64,000 nt of DNA, from contig CM041465.1 of the NCBI GenBank assembly GCA_023213395.1, positions 251,603,741 to 251,667,740 of the forward strand, in the 5' to 3' direction. Positions 33,021-43,512 of this stretch are shown here, piece after piece (within the stretch, counting starts at the first letter, position 1; every line of letters begins with the position of its first letter). The stretch is from Cycas panzhihuaensis (lineage: Eukaryota > Cycadophyta). Both the position numbers and the translations under genes were made by a program. The notes under the pieces were generated by a model. The model saw only the letters and a list, made by a program, of their open reading frames with translations, had not been told where the DNA came from and did no database searches.

Positions 33021-35271
33021 AATCTCACTCAGTTGACGACACACGCCTTGTTACGAGCATTACAGCATTACGCCTGATAAGTGAGGCATTACATCGATAT
33101 ATTGTACTAGACGCCACACATTAAAAAGGGAATAGTTAATCATCATCGCTGAACTGAGTAAGACGGATAACAGAGTAATTTTCTGGCAGCTACTCATTAA
33201 TCTCACCACACATAGGCTTGAGAAATTCAAACAGAGTCTCTATATATTTTTCATCATTTATCCATTTTGTCATGGGGCCATTGCCTCTCTCAGTGCCCTA
33301 GTTCCATCGCGTTGTTCTGTCGTCCGGTTAAGGTAGGGTTGATTCCCTGTACCCTCGCCATCGTTGCCCGGTCCTCAGCAGCTCCAGCTATTAATCATCG
33401 GCTGCATATTATTTATACAACTACGTATATTATATCCAAGCTTTTACACTCTTGCAGCCAATACGCAGTTGTATAAACACTGTGAAATGTCGCATCAATT
33501 GTATTTATTACCACAACTTATACAGTCTAAATTGTTATATTCACTGCAATGGCCATATTTATTATTATTATATTCTAACTTTCTACATATTCCATTGGCA
33601 CATAAATTTGATCAGCGCATGTTAGATGCGGAATAAAAGTGCACATTTCACAACGGACTATTAAATTGGGTGGAGAGACTATTTAATTGGAATATAAATG
33701 CACATTTTACAACAGATTATTTAATTGGATGGAGATATTTAGGGCATTATAATAAGCTATATATATCAAGTTATATTGTGTAACTCAATTGTAATATTCT
33801 TCTTTAAAAAGTGACTTAATCAGTCATTTATTCCAATATTAAAGTGGCACGTTATTGTGGTAATACAATTTCAACTGTGATTTCAATTATAAGTTGCACT
33901 TTACATGTGATTAGATACAATTTTCATTGAGAATTTTATATTTTGAAGGCATTACGAGATTATAAACACACTTTAGGCTTACAACAATCGTAAGTTATGA
34001 AAAGCATATTGCCATAGTTTCTAAGAAGACAAGGTCTACATATTTTAACACATTGCATTTCTCTTGTATGTGTGTATATATATTCAAAAACAAGGCAAGA
34101 GAATGCGGCTATTATTTCATGGAGTAATATTTGTGTTAGTAGGATTGTCTTACTCAGTTGACGACACACGCCTTGTTACAAGCATTACAACATTACGCCT
34201 GATAAGTGAGGCATTACATCGATATATTGTACTAGACGCCACACATTAAAAAGGGAATAGTTAATCATCATCGTTGAACTAAGTAAGACGGATAACAGAG
34301 TAATTTTCTGGCAGCTACTCATTAATCTCACCACACATAGGCTTGAGAAATTCAAACAGAGTCTCTATATATTTTTCATCATTTATCCATTCTGTCATGG
34401 GGCCATTGCCTCTCTCGGTGCCCTAGTTCCATCGCGTTGTTCTCTCGTCCGGTTAAGGTAAGGTTGATTCCCTGTACCCTCCCCATCGTTGCCCGGTCCT
34501 CGACAGCTCTAGTTATTAATCATCGGTTGCATATTATTTATACAACTACGTATATTATATCCAAGCTTTTACACTCTTGCAGCCAATACGCAGTTGTATA
34601 AACACTGTGAAATGTCACATCAATTGTATTTATTACCACAACTTATACAGTCTAAATTGTTATATTCATTGCAATGGCCATATTTATTATTATTATATTC
34701 TAACTTTCTACATATTCCATTGGCACATAAATTTGATCAACGCATATTAGATACGGAATAAAAGTGCACATTTCACAACGGACTGTTAAATTGGGTGGAG
34801 AGACTATTTAATTGGAATATAAGTGCACATTTTACAACAGATTATTTAATTGGATGGAGATATTTAGGGCATTATAATAAGCTATATATATATTAAGTTA
34901 TATTGTATAACTCAATTGTAATATTCTTCTTTAAAAAGTGACTTAATCAGTCATTTATTCCAATATTAAAGTGGCACGTTATTGTGGTAATACAATTTCA
35001 ACTGTGATTTCAATTATAAGTTGCACTTTACATGTGATTAGATACAATTTTCACTGAGAATTTTATATTTTGAAGGCATTACGAGATTATAAACATACTT
35101 TAGGCTTACAACAATCGTAAGTTATGAAAAGCATATTGCCATAGTTTTTAAGAAGACAAGGTCTACATATTTTAATACATTGCATTTCTCTTGTATGTGT
35201 GTATATATATTCAAAAACAAGGCAAGAAAATGTGGTTATTATTTCATGGAGTAATATTTGTGTTAGTAGGA
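33021..35271 (+). repeat. 1.1-kb tandem duplication ending in the BRCT start codon region
   Basis: Copy 1 is about 33021-34145 and copy 2 about 34146-35271 (period 1125-1127 bases), nearly identical by eye. Each begins CTCAGTTGACGACACACGCC and ends GTGTTAGTAGGATT. The end includes the ATG and first 15 codons of the BRCT frame (34103 in copy 1, 35230 in copy 2). In copy 1 the frame leaves BRCT after VLVG and runs to a stop at 34249. Shared inner marks include the GGGGCCATTGCCTCTCTC segment and CTTGTATGTGTGTATATATA. Confidence 0.95.
33121..33270 (-). other. Short minus-strand coding-like segment inside the duplicated unit
   Basis: The minus strand reads MTKWINDEKYIETLFEFLKP then a Cys-Gly-Glu-Ile segment, a stop, and VIRLTQFSDDD before TAA. 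The same segment recurs in copy 2 at about 34250-34395. It may be a fragment of another host gene taken up with the BRCT fragment, but I recognise no family. Confidence 0.25.
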
Positions 35272-36423
35272 TTTGATCCTACAACAAAAAACAAATATGC
35301 AATAGAACTTATGTACCATGGGGCATTCAATGCAAGACAATATGACACAAGTTGTAGTCATGTCATTGTTTACGAATTATCATATTATAATCCTATTTGT
35401 GCTATGGCTAGGAAGGATGGGAGGGTGTTGGTTACACATTTATGGATTGCAGATAGTTTGGCAAGTGGAATATTTGTAGCTATTGATAAGATATTATACA
35501 AACCTATAAGAAATATGAAATGCATTCTAGGTAGTGTATCCTTATGCATTTGCTTAATCGGGTATTAAGGTCAAGATCGTTGTGATATTATGAGAATGGT
35601 TGAAATAATGGGAGCACGATTTATAAAGCCATTGATTGCAAGTGAGGTAACACATTTCATTTGTTACAAGTATGAAGGCGACAAGTATAGGGTTGCTAAA
35701 CAAATGGGAATAAAATTAGTCAGTCATCATTATCTTGAAGATTGTTTGAAGGCTTGGGCATTACTTCCCAAATAAATTTACTTGAAAAGTGGATGGGAAG
35801 TGGAACTTTTGGAAGCAATAGTTGATCCACCTTTATTAACAACACACAACCAAGACTCATACAGTTATTGTACTGGTTTACATGAACCTCTTTAGGTGCC
35901 AAGTTCCAAACTGTTTTCATATTCTATGTCAGACAAATTAGTTTTCATAAATAAGGAATTGTCAAAGATAAAAGTTTCAATCAAAGAACATGCAGTAGCA
36001 AAGACTTATGAAAAATTGGAAAGAAATGAGAAGCTTTCAAATATAGAAAGTGAAGATAAACATAAAGAATCATCTCCGACATTAGTAAACTTAAATGACG
36101 CTTACTTATTAGTGTTAGATAAGAAATTAAAGGAACAAGTAAAAAGATTATAGGGGTTACATCGAGAAAATTCATTTAAGAATCATGAAAAACATATGGA
36201 TAAATCTATCAACAACGCAGATGATGATGGTATATCTATATTAAAAACCAATAAAAAACAAGATCATGCAACACATAAGGAAAAAGAGCTGACAACCCAA
36301 ATCATAATCCTGACATATGATTTGAGCATGCAAGAAGAAGAAAATAATATACTACAGGAAAATAAGGACAACTCATTGGTAGTCGACAAGGACAAAATGT
36401 TAGTGTCGTTCCCAAAAAAATAA
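35230..36423 (+). pseudogene. Captured two-BRCT gene fragment in E4
   Basis: One continuous frame from the ATG at 35230, broken only by five in-frame stops (35566 TAA, 35773 TAA, 35893 TAG, 36151 TAG, 36421 TAA) and no frameshift. BRCT 1 (35230-35490) reads LFHGVIFVLVGF, then CSHVIVYEL and LVTHLWIADSL, keeping the signature Trp. BRCT 2 (35530-35770) reads MGARFIKPL, then THFICYKYEGDKYRVAK and LVSHHYLEDCLKAW, where the usual Trp is Tyr. After 35775 comes a Lys/Glu-rich, probably coiled region (35896-36420). BRCT pairs bind phosphorylated partners in DNA-damage signalling; the arrangement looks like the N-terminus of plant PTIP/TopBP1-type proteins. No introns are apparent, which suggests capture from spliced mRNA. 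It is unlikely to be functional. Confidence 0.8.
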
Positions 36424-37125
36424 TATAACAATTTATAAAAATATCAAGTATATACCAAAATGGTCACTAATACTAGTGGTGATATCTACATTTTTTGATC
36501 AATTGAAGAAGGACCAAACAGTACTAATAACATCTCTTGTTCAATCTAAACAAAAGTCACCGATACTGACAACAAACTCACCTCTTAATCAACCAAATAA
36601 TACAAATTGAATAACTATATCTTAAGTACATGAGGATTTCTCAGTGTCAGCAATAACTATTTCACCTCCTAATAAATTTGAGAAGTTTTTGAGTATTGGT
36701 ATAAAACCATACATTTTAAAACAATAGCACATATGTCGACAAATTGAAGATAAAATCAAATGGAAGATACCATGGCAACAATCCTCATATGATAGGCAAA
36801 GACATACAAGAATTCAACATTTTTGTAATTGGTATCTACCGAAGAATTCCACTTGGTCCACAACTGCATCAATTTATTCAATCTTGCCATTGTATGCATA
36901 TTTGTTATTGTTTAAGGTTCTAAAAGTGCGACCAGATGATATACATCAGATGATTATGATATTCTTTTATCAACAAGAGGAGACATCAAACTAATCGTTA
37001 TTTCAATCAGGTTTTGAAAACGAAAAATTTCAAGAAGAAGGTCTTGTTACAAACCACCTTGAATGAAGTAATCAACCAATCATTCGAATATGTTTCGTGG
37101 GCGAAACATCTTAAGGGGGAAGAAT
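36424..37125 (+). pseudogene. E4 tail, remnant of gag C-terminus, with polypurine tract
   Basis: Frames are broken. Near 36796-36860 the reading RHTRIQHFCNWYLPKNSTW parallels QHSRLWFxHYRYPKYIRGY in the gag-only element at about 61957-62010. The last bases (37098-37125, GTGGGCGAAACATCTTAAGG and on) parallel 62143-62174 of that element. The tract TTAAGGGGGAAGAA precedes the 3' LTR. This suggests E4 kept the gag tail and lost the gag body. The similarity is short and was judged by eye. Confidence 0.5.
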
Positions 37126-37370
37126 TGTTACGATCCTCCTAAGGGGTTAACTAATTGATTATTAAATGAAAGGGTGTTTTGTGAATAGTTGTGACCTTTC
37201 AGTGAAAAGGCATATTATACATATAAATATGGCCTCCGATATATTGTAAAACATAATTCATTTTTATCAATCAATACTAATTGGTCTTTTGACTTCGATT
37301 CACCTTTAAACGTACGCGTGCTCTCTAAAATTTGTTAATCGTGCTCTAATTACGAAAAAGGTCCATAACA
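37126..37370 (+). repeat. E4 3' LTR
   Basis: 245 bases, TGTTACGATCCTCC...CCATAACA. It contains TATAAATA at 37222-37229. Confidence 0.95.
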
Positions 37371-37375
37371 TAGTT
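37371..37375. other. E4 target-site duplication, right copy (TAGTT)
   Basis: Perfect match to 26304-26308. Confidence 0.95.
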
Positions 37376-38700
37376 CCTTCTTTAAGACAACTTTTGTATA
37401 AGCTTCTACACTCGAATGATCCTGGGACCTGTGTGTACCATCTTCAACTTGCTTGAAGTCTTGCCTTCCATTTGTACATGGTGTCCATTGATAGTTATCC
37501 TTGAAGGGGAAATAGGAAAATGAAAAAGAAGGATAGGAGTTATGGAAATGAGATTAAGGGAGTTGATAAGGGAAATTTTGAGAATAAGGGTTTAAAGAGT
37601 AAAGGTAGGGTGGTGAGTTTGGTTGGGGATTGATCTGTGAATGATATGGGAGAATTATAGGGAGATGATGATAGATATGAGCTAGCCAAAAACATAGATA
37701 CACATGTTCGTCATGATATATGGGTATATATATCAAAGAGAATATAGGGTATTAATGAGTTGCATTAGGAGAAAAACTAGGAAGTAGTGTATATGGGGAT
37801 TTGTTTGGGGAATGGGATTTGTGAAGTGTAGGTTAGATAAGGAGTAAAGAAGAGAGATAGGTAGACAATGAGGATGATGATATATGAAATGAAAGGTAAA
37901 TGAGTTTGGATTTGCGAGTGAATTTAAGGTTTGAGGGGATTAAAGGGAGCAAGGGATAAGGGCTAATTACTCTTTATGGGAAAGAGGTTTTGATGGGGGT
38001 ATGAAAAGGTGGTTTATAGAGTAATGCAAATGGATAAGGGAAAAATATGCAAGGTACTAAGAAGGTTGGTGGTAAAGCAAGTTGGGATGTAAAGGGGAAA
38101 AAATCAATGTCTTGTAGAGGGGGTGTATGGTGATAGCACTAGGGGTTGAAGCATGTTGAAAGGAGGGTGGAAAATGAAAAATATGAGAATGGTGATAAAG
38201 AGATTTTCTAGGGAATGAGACATGAGAAGGTATTTGAAATGGAACAAGAATTTCGCCTACTAAGAGTTGGGGATTTAGAACTCTAAGTTTTAATGCAGTT
38301 ATAGGTTCTTTGTGTACAATAGGTGAGTGAATTTTCAAGGCTATAGACTTTGAAAAATCAATATGAACAAGGAAACTTCTAAAAGAAATGGATAAGTGAA
38401 AGATAGGATCAAAATTTAAAGCAAGGACCTTCCCAAGGATGGTTTCTATCTTAGTTTCCTCTTAGGGCTCCTTATTGGTAGGTATCTCCTTGCTTGATAA
38501 CTCCTCACTAGTAGGTATTTCCTTGCTTAATTCATGTGTGTTACTTGCATTTTCACCATACTATTCATTGATAGGCTTCTCACAAGATTGTTCGTCAATC
38601 TACTCAGCTAGTTCTTCCTTTTTTCCTACATAATTCCTTGTGTCTTCTCAGAGTTCATCTTTTAGTCTTTATAGGGCTTCTCATTGACTATCTTTGTAGC
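37376..38700 (-). pseudogene. Decayed minus-strand frame, Ser/Pro/Leu-rich, cut by E4
   Basis: Minus-strand frames 38057-38338 and 37554-37736 are rich in Pro, Ser, His and Leu (for example PYHSQINPQPNSPPYLYSLN) with no recognised domain. The end near the E4 junction reads TMYKWKAR and SSVEAYTKVVLKKEL, which continues at 26303 on the other side of E4. It lies downstream of the DUF4283-like segment on the same strand, so it may be part of the same old ORF. The plus strand is unusually G-rich and purine-rich here. Confidence 0.4.
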
Positions 38701-38739
38701 AATCCAAGCATCTTAATATTCCTTTTCTTTCTCCTTTTT

Positions 38740-39640
38740 CTCATTACTTGCTTTATTATTTTCATTAATTATTAGACAATTAATTAAATTACTAGTGTGA
38801 TGACATCCAAAACAAGCATTAGGTAGAGCATAATACAAAACTTTATAGCTCTTTACATATCTCTAATTTTAATTGTAATCTCATCAACAATTTTTTGACA
38901 GGTTTATTCTCATAGAGACTTTGATATTAGGTCTACTATCAAATTGATATTCTTATTCCATAACTACAAGCTCTCCCAATGGGGCAACCACCTATGAAAG
39001 AAACTTCCATAGACTTGCATGCAAGCCTCTAATTTATCCTGTACTAGAGAACTAACATTATTTTGGTAACCATATTTGCATGATAAAATGATTGCTTCCA
39101 CAATACTAGAAGCCTTGTTTAAGGATTAAACCAACACTTGCATCATCAATAAATTAAAAAAGTAAATCTCCATATAATAAGTACTTAACCTTATCAAGCC
39201 TAATCTTTTAAGATTTCCACACATCTCGCACCTAGTCCTCCATAATCTTGCTAGAACACAAGGGCTCAACACAAACCTCCATAATAGACTTACTTTGAAT
39301 GATTGCAATTTCCTTTTCAACCTCATCCTCATCAAGTTCAACTAAGAAGTTAGAGCATGTACCTACAATCTTAGACCCTTTGTCATTGCTATGTGTCTTC
39401 AATCTCCTCTTTTTTGCAAGTCCATTGAGATCTTATCTAACTAGGCAAATTCCTCCTAAGAAACATCATCCAAATTCTTCCTAGTGCTCCCCTTGATAGT
39501 TTCATTTCATGAATTCTTCTTGGTTTCAATTTTAAATGAATTCTTCATCTGAAAGGATTGTTCTAGAGACCTCATAGCTTTTTCTTCTACTTTTTCTCCA
39601 CCTCCATCAAAAATTGCTTTAAAGATCTACCCATCATGAG
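38740..39640 (-). pseudogene. DUF4283/zinc-knuckle type protein (LINE ORF1-like), decayed
   Basis: One minus-strand frame from about 39640. An acidic, Lys-rich N-terminus is followed by VWKSxKIRLDKVKYLLYGDL, LKQGFxYCGSNHFIMQIWLP (39061-39160), EYQFDSRPNIKVSMRINLSK (38890-38950) and CFGCHHTSNLINC near 38776-38815. This order (DUF4283 fold, then R-x-x-V-x-I-x-L-S-K, then a CCHC-type knuckle) is typical of plant LINE ORF1 and related retroelement proteins. The knuckle His is Asn and the final spacing is one residue short. More than a dozen in-frame stops occur but no frameshift through the main 580-base block. It probably bound nucleic acid. Confidence 0.65.
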
Positions 39641-42120
39641 TTAAAAGAGCCTTTATGCAAGGAAATAAGTGTAAAAGCCTTATGAATAAATTGTCACCGC
39701 CCCCTCTTTCTTACCATATATGCTCTCATGAGCATAGGGATGGCTAACATAGATAAGGCCTTCCCTACACTCTCTCTATTTATTGTGGAAGTCAAAGGAG
39801 AATAACAAAAGAAAGGGAAAAAATATGTTTGGAAGGGCTAAACAAACCATGACAAGGGTTTGACCTTTAGTAAATAGGCATTGCTAACAAAATGTAGTCA
39901 GCCTTATTATAGGACCTTCCATATTATAGTAGATAGTTTCATCATATTGATGGTTTATTTATTTTGTGGAAAGTTGCCATAGGAATACTTCATGCAATTA
40001 TTACTTAAGTTTGTAAATTTAGAGTTACAAATTTCAAGGGTTGTTTAAATAGATTCTTGCTTCTAATAAAATAACACTTATTTATTTTTATGCTTTGAAT
40101 AGATATATTATGCAACCCTAGGGTGGTTTCTTTAAAAGATAAATCACATATTTTATGCATTATATTATAAAACACAACCTTTATAGGTCTCTCTCACACA
40201 CAAATATATATGTGAATTTGTTGCTTTTTATTTTGGATGAAAAAACTAATTATAATCTATATGTCACCTTAGTTTATTCTTCATATGAGATATGCTTGAT
40301 TTAATAGTTTTTATCCATGCAGACCGGGGTTTTAATATGTCCCCAATGCAAAGTCTTCAAATGTGTGACCTTCCCTAATAAGAAAGATGGTGGATTCAAA
40401 TCTTAGGGAGGACCAGTGATGTTAACACAATGTAGTTTTTTATGGCATTGATTTCACTTTTTATATTATTCATGAATTGTAATGTTGGCAAATATGAGTA
40501 TTTAAGTTTGACTTGTTGAAAGAAAGCATCCCTCGTTCTTAATGCAACATACATTTACTTAAAATTTTAAAATTGATTAATACCGATGATCTAAATTCTA
40601 ATAGAAGCAATGATGTTTTTTGTGACATTTGAGAGAAAGATTAATATAACTTGAAAGAAATAGATGTTTCTAAACTTTTGAACATTACAAAGCATTATTT
40701 CAAGAGGTGTATCGATGCTCTTTTGGGAATTGATAATGTATAATCGAGTTTTATTCTCTTAACTAAGAATAATTAGAAACAAATAGGCCACTTTGGTTAG
40801 AATCTTTTGCACTGTGTTCTTTAAATTAAAATTTAGACTTAAGTCTCATAAATTTTCCAAGCCTCGTTACCTCATTTGTAGGCTTAAAAATTTAGCACCA
40901 TTGATGACCTAACATTTTGAATGCCTAGATACTTTTACACATTAATTTTTTTATGCATTTTAAATAAGGATTGTGCATGTTCATATTAAACTAGTTTTCA
41001 TTTGATTAGTTGATTATGAATCTTGATCAGGATAGACTCTTATGGGAGCTTTTAGTAGAGCACAGTTGGCATGCCTTTTTTCAATGTAATCCTTGTTAAG
41101 AATATGTTTAATCCCTTCTCTTGGGTAGGGGCACTTCTTGAAATGTCTTGGATATTATTATACACTCTTTTTTTTTGTCTTGAGGATGTCACCATGTGCC
41201 TCTTGGAGTAAAAAATCTTGAACTTTAGTTCCTTAGGTGAAAGTAAAAATAAACGATTCGCCACTATCATGTTAACAAATCCAAGTAAGGTTAAAACATC
41301 CTGGAAACTTTATTTGTTAATAAGAGGATGAACTTTTAAGCCAACCTAGTTCTCTAATAGAAGTCTGTATTCGATCCTCTAATTGGAAAAACATAAGCAT
41401 CGATGTTATCCCAACATGATGAACCTCAAGACTGTTGATCTCAAATTTCTAAGGCTCTGGTCAATAATAACCCTACTTGAAAACGATATTGAATAATAAA
41501 TTTTCTTCAAATTCTCTTTTGGGATATGATATCATATTTGCAGAAGATCTCAAGATTGATCAACACCTCTTATAATGAGGTTGTGAGGATCCCTCAAACC
41601 CACTCCTCTTGTCACTTAAGGTGCACATACCATAATTCAATTTTCTAGATGATAAGACATCTCCTTTCTCCATGTTGCCATTGTAAACATAATGCCTCAT
41701 TTATTGTTTCAAATGCAAAGACCAATGAACAAGCAAGTTAGCCATATAAGACAAAGTTGATTGGAAAATGACTTCTCTACTAATAAGATTCAAGTGATGG
41801 GATGCCTACAAATTCAACCTAACCTTGATTTTCTAAATAAAGGAGAGCTAATTAAAATCCTTAAGTGGTACAAGGATCATTATAAAGTTAGATATGGTAG
41901 TAAACCTAATTCATTAAACTAGTTGATAGTCATTACTCCTCCTAACTCCATAATAATCCTTGAAGGTGCTTCATATATTTTGAGAATGTTTGTCTGCATT
42001 ATGGATTCCCAGACAAAGATGTATTTTGTTAAGATTAGAGTATTTGTTAAAAAATTGGTAAGGGATTGGGTATCATCATGTCTTATTATCAATTAATATT
42101 GAATAATATTAATATAGCTT
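39641..42120. other. No feature recognised
   Basis: AT-rich sequence with short frames only. No protein similarity, LTR pair or long repeat was found. Some of it may be LINE ORF2 decayed past recognition, given the remnant at 42150. Confidence 0.4.
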
Positions 42121-42139
42121 AATCAAGTGCAATTTAGCA

Positions 42140-42510
42140 TCTTTTCCAAATGATCCTCCAAGTTTCCCACTTCTCTCATATACAACCTCATTTCTCCTCT
42201 ATACATTGGTGAAAGGCTTAATGAGATTTGGAAAGGTAAGATTATCAATTCTATGCCATTTAAACATTTTAAAAGTTTATGTTGTTCCCTAATTAGGCCT
42301 AATAAACCTCTTTTGCATGGTCTTTTATTCATAAAGGAATGATTGTTAAGTTGGGGCACTTTGATTATGCCTATCCTTTATGTGATAAACAAACAAATCT
42401 CAAGCATAGATTTTAGTGGTGGCTTTTAACCAAGGATGGTTGGAGACAAGTTAACGCTTTTGGATTTTTGGTGAAATATTGCTTTTCTTTAGGATAAGAA
42501 ATCCTTCTCT
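42140..42510 (+). pseudogene. Possible LINE ORF2 C-terminal (zf-RVT-like) remnant
   Basis: Plus-strand reading gives ERLNEIWKGKIINSMPFKHF near 42210-42265. After a frameshift it reads LGHFDYAYPLCDKQTNLKHR and then TKDGWRQVNAFG (42352-42468). The spacing of PLC, H and WRQV resembles the zf-RVT domain that follows RT in plant LINEs. A LINE-type 3' tail lies 650 bases downstream on the same strand. RT itself is not recognisable. Confidence 0.4.
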
Positions 42511-43120
42511 TAAACTTTAACTATTGCTTGGAATATTCTCATAGTGGAAGCCTAGTTTGTTATATAGAAATACATGAATGTAGTTATCTTTTCTAATTAG
42601 AATGCCTTAATAATGCTTATTAATGTATGCGATATATGGTGGTTACTAGTTGTGCTCTATAGATTAGTATCTAACCCAACAAAGTTCAAGTGGGGTTTCC
42701 ACACCTATTAGAGCTGATAATGAAGGGAGTTAACCCATTTCATTATGAGTATGGTCCTTCTTGAAGAGCCTAGCTAAACCCATTGCAACCAAAATATGAA
42801 TTATAGCCAAAGTTGCTTTAGAGGTTGATATTCCAACTAAGGAAAATGGTGATCAACTCTTCCTCAGTAGTAAACACATCAGGTCCTCAACAACATAGGC
42901 CTCATGTTAGTGCTTTCACACCCACCCATAGATCTCTAATTGCAAACAATCTCCTCCTTAATTAGTGGATTATGGACATTGCAAAGGTTGGACTCTTAAG
43001 GAGGACAATCTAAATAAAGGTTTTAATGTATGGGTGAAAGTTGCTCTGATATTTTGATGTTTGACTACTCATAGTTCAAGTTTTATGTTTTTTGGTTATA
43101 TGGTGTTCTATATTTATTTT
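42511..43120. other. Probable LINE 3' region, nothing specific
   Basis: Broken frames without recognised motifs, between the zf-RVT-like remnant and the repeated 3' tails. Confidence 0.3.
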
Positions 43121-43512
43121 GTAGACTATACATGGCAATGCCTTTTGATTTATTGGATTTTTTTTTCTCCAACTTTTTATTATTATCTACAAGGATGGGG
43201 GGATTGGTTATTTTCTCATACATTTTTCTTATAATAATATGCAAATTTTCCTATCAATAGATTTGTCCTTTTCAACACACTTAAAAGGAATTTAAAAAAA
43301 AAGACTTGATTATATAACTTTCTACATCTATGTTGTAGCCTAGACATGGAAATGTTCTTTGATTTCTAGGTTTCATTTTATTTTCACTCTTATTATTGCC
43401 TATAAGAGCAGAGGAGATTGACTACTTTCTCTTATGCATTTTTCTTGTAACAACATGCAAATTTTTGTACTATTAGATTTATGTTTTTCAACAATCTTTA
43501 AAAAAAATATTA
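43121..43512 (+). repeat. Two diverged LINE-like 3' tails in tandem
   Basis: Copy 1 is 43121-43310 and copy 2 43336-43512. Each runs ACATGGNAATG..., CTTATGCATTTTTCTTGTAA-type sequence, AACATGCAAATTTT, TTTTTCAACA, and ends in an A-rich run (AATTTAAAAAAAAA and TTTAAAAAAAA). Such ends are usual for plant LINE 3' UTRs. Confidence 0.5.

Larger units (their letters stand above)
26309..37370 (+). mobile_element. E4: gag-type LTR element carrying a BRCT gene fragment, with copia F nested
   Basis: 11.06 kb between LTR ends, about 5.5 kb without copia F. It has 245-base LTRs, a primer site (split by F), a polypurine tract and a perfect TAGTT duplication. It has no protease, RT or integrase of its own, so it must have moved using another element's enzymes. 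Inside are a leader, a 1.1-kb tandem duplication, a decayed two-BRCT coding segment and a short gag-like tail. The LTRs differ at about 24 of 245 sites by eye. Confidence 0.9.

Noticed and set aside
35230-36423. BRCT segment as an active host gene
   Set aside because: Five in-frame stops, loss of the second-domain Trp, and placement inside LTR-bounded DNA argue for a captured, decayed copy.
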